Assembly: GCF_046097095.1 (NCBI RefSeq)
Contig: NZ_CP175698.1
Coordinates: 806,001 to 870,000 of the forward strand
Reading direction: 5' to 3'
Length of the DNA stretch: 64,000 nucleotides
DNA from: Natrinema sp046097095
Lineage (GTDB): Archaea; Halobacteriota; Halobacteria; Halobacteriales; Natrialbaceae
The translations under genes were made by a program, and so were the position numbers. The notes under the pieces were generated by a model. The model did not search any database, was not told the origin of the DNA, and worked only from the letters and a program-made list of their open reading frames with translations. Of the stretch, positions 63,344-64,000 are shown piece by piece; positions within the stretch are counted from its first letter, which is position 1, and each line of letters begins with the position of its first letter.

Positions 63344-64000
63344 CTACTCGAGCGAGTCGACGTGAAGCGCGTACTGGCCGCGGGTCCGCCCCTCGTCGTG
63401 ATACTGTACCGGTTCCTCGATCGCCGCGACGGTGCTGTGGCCGGCGGCGGCCGCCGTGGCGATGCCGTCGACGCGCTCACGGCTCGCCGCGCCGGACGCG
63501 AGGTCGAACCGGCGGACGGTGTGCGTGTCGGGATCGCGTACCCGGAAGTTCTGCGCACAGGGTGCCACGAGCCGGTCGCCGTCGGCGGCGAGACCGTGGA
63601 CGAAGCCACGAACCTCGTCGTCCCACAGCAGTTCACCGTCGGCGTCGAACGTCGCGATCCGGTGTTCATTCGGATGCCGGTGTTCGGTCTCGCGGCTCTC
63701 GACCGCGTAGGTGTTGCCGGTCACGAACGCCACCCGGCCGTCGTTCGCGTACGCGTGGTTCGGGTACGCATACAGCGTCTCGCCGTCGATTTCGGTCTCG
63801 ACCGCGAGGTCGACGCTCCAGCGCTCGGCCCCGCCAGGTCCGAGCAAGTAGCCACGCTTGTCGCCGTGGCTCGAGACGGCGATCGTCTCCCCGTCGAACG
63901 ACACGTCCCCGACCCGACGGTCGCCTTCGGTGCCGGGATCCCAGGTCCACGCGAGGTCGCCGCCGCCGGTTTGTGGCGACTCGGTCGTCGCGCCCCCGGT
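63344..64000 (-). CDS. Partial beta-propeller-like (WD/PQQ-like) protein, runs out of the window
   Basis: The reading frame is open through the window end, so the N-terminus is missing (at least 218 residues seen). Blade-like units: DGETIAVSSHGDKRGYLLGP, NDGRVAFVTGNTYAVE, HRIATFDADGELLWDDEVRG, AADGDRLVAPCAQNFRVRDP, HTVRRFDLASGAASRERVDG. These read as a PQQ/WD-type propeller with about one blade per 40 residues. It is upstream of the acidic cluster on the same strand and may be cotranscribed, 99 nt before gene 1. Function unknown. Confidence 0.65.
   Translation of the reverse strand, partial: TGGATTESPQTGGGDLAWTWDPGTEGDRRVGDVSFDGETIAVSSHGDKRGYLLGPGGAERWSVDLAVETEIDGETLYAYPNHAYANDGRVAFVTGNTYAVESRETEHRHPNEHRIATFDADGELLWDDEVRGFVHGLAADGDRLVAPCAQNFRVRDPDTHTVRRFDLASGAASRERVDGIATAAAAGHSTVAAIEEPVQYHDEGRTRGQYALHVDSLE

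Noticed and set aside
60016..63365. Several long plus-strand frames of 280-440 residues across the acidic cluster
   Set aside because: Ser/Arg-rich artefacts of high GC3 opposite acidic genes; minus-strand genes have ATGA overlaps, proper starts and haloarchaeal acidity.

Overview
The window is chromosomal DNA of a halophilic archaeon (class Halobacteria). The evidence is the high GC with strong GC3 bias, very acidic proteins throughout, Tat signals with lipoboxes, many probably leaderless genes with a TATA-like box about 25-35 nt before the start codon, a TFE transcription factor, an archaeal tRNA C56 methylase, archaeal CheC/CheD chemotaxis genes, a Bat-type regulator and a halocin C8-like gene. 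The exact genus cannot be fixed from sequence alone; a Natrinema/Haloterrigena-like organism would fit.

Layout. 0.2-1.5 kb: RimK-type ligase fused to a retropepsin-like protease. 1.6-3.2 kb: an AT-richer island with a small membrane protein and a halocin C8-like precursor broken by a frameshift. 3.3-7.2 kb: lipid-linked sugar flippase-like protein, GNAT/zinc-ribbon acetyltransferase, aspartoacylase-family hydrolase. 7.35-10.9 kb: complete succinate dehydrogenase operon sdhCDBA. 11-15.3 kb: small membrane proteins (one XapX), a small winged-helix protein, HD hydrolase, peroxiredoxin, TatA, tRNA-Arg(CCU), and a 0.5-kb gap holding a partial copy of the tRNA 3' end, then an SDR dehydrogenase. 15.7-24.5 kb: a type IV pilus-like operon (giant PilB ATPase, PilC membrane protein, five pilin-like single-TM proteins) with short overlaps or spacers. 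24.5-36.4 kb: an HsdR-N-like protein, then the chemotaxis block cheR-cheD-cheC(double)-cheC-cheA-cheB-cheY-cheW on the minus strand and a divergent second CheW-like gene. 36.4-38.4 kb: tfe - DUF2110 - lipoprotein operon. 38.8-44.7 kb: metallo-beta-lactamase hydrolase, acyl-CoA ligase, two paralogous membrane/winged-helix proteins, Trm56, cupin, small membrane protein. 44.7-55.1 kb: acetate block (acetyl-CoA synthetase, DUF4212 small subunit, sodium:solute symporter, UspA; then a Bat-like regulator with an integrase-like N-terminus, second acetyl-CoA synthetase, two more UspA-like proteins). 55.3-59.3 kb: ModE-like regulator divergent from a wtpABC tungstate/molybdate ABC transporter. 59.4-64.0 kb: an uncharacterised minus-strand cluster of extremely acidic proteins with glycine-zipper and other repeats, headed by a propeller-like gene that leaves the window.

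How the genes fit together. The acetate genes form a coherent uptake-activation module with its own sensor-regulator and feed the TCA cycle, represented here by sdhCDBA. Chemotaxis genes stand without receptors or archaellum genes but beside a pilus operon. Both the PilB ATPase and CheA carry very long acidic, repeat-containing disordered regions. The most novel parts are the halocin C8-like locus, the repeated short motif in the PilB tail, the palindrome upstream of cheW, and the acidic four-gene cluster at 60-63 kb, for which no function is recognisable.
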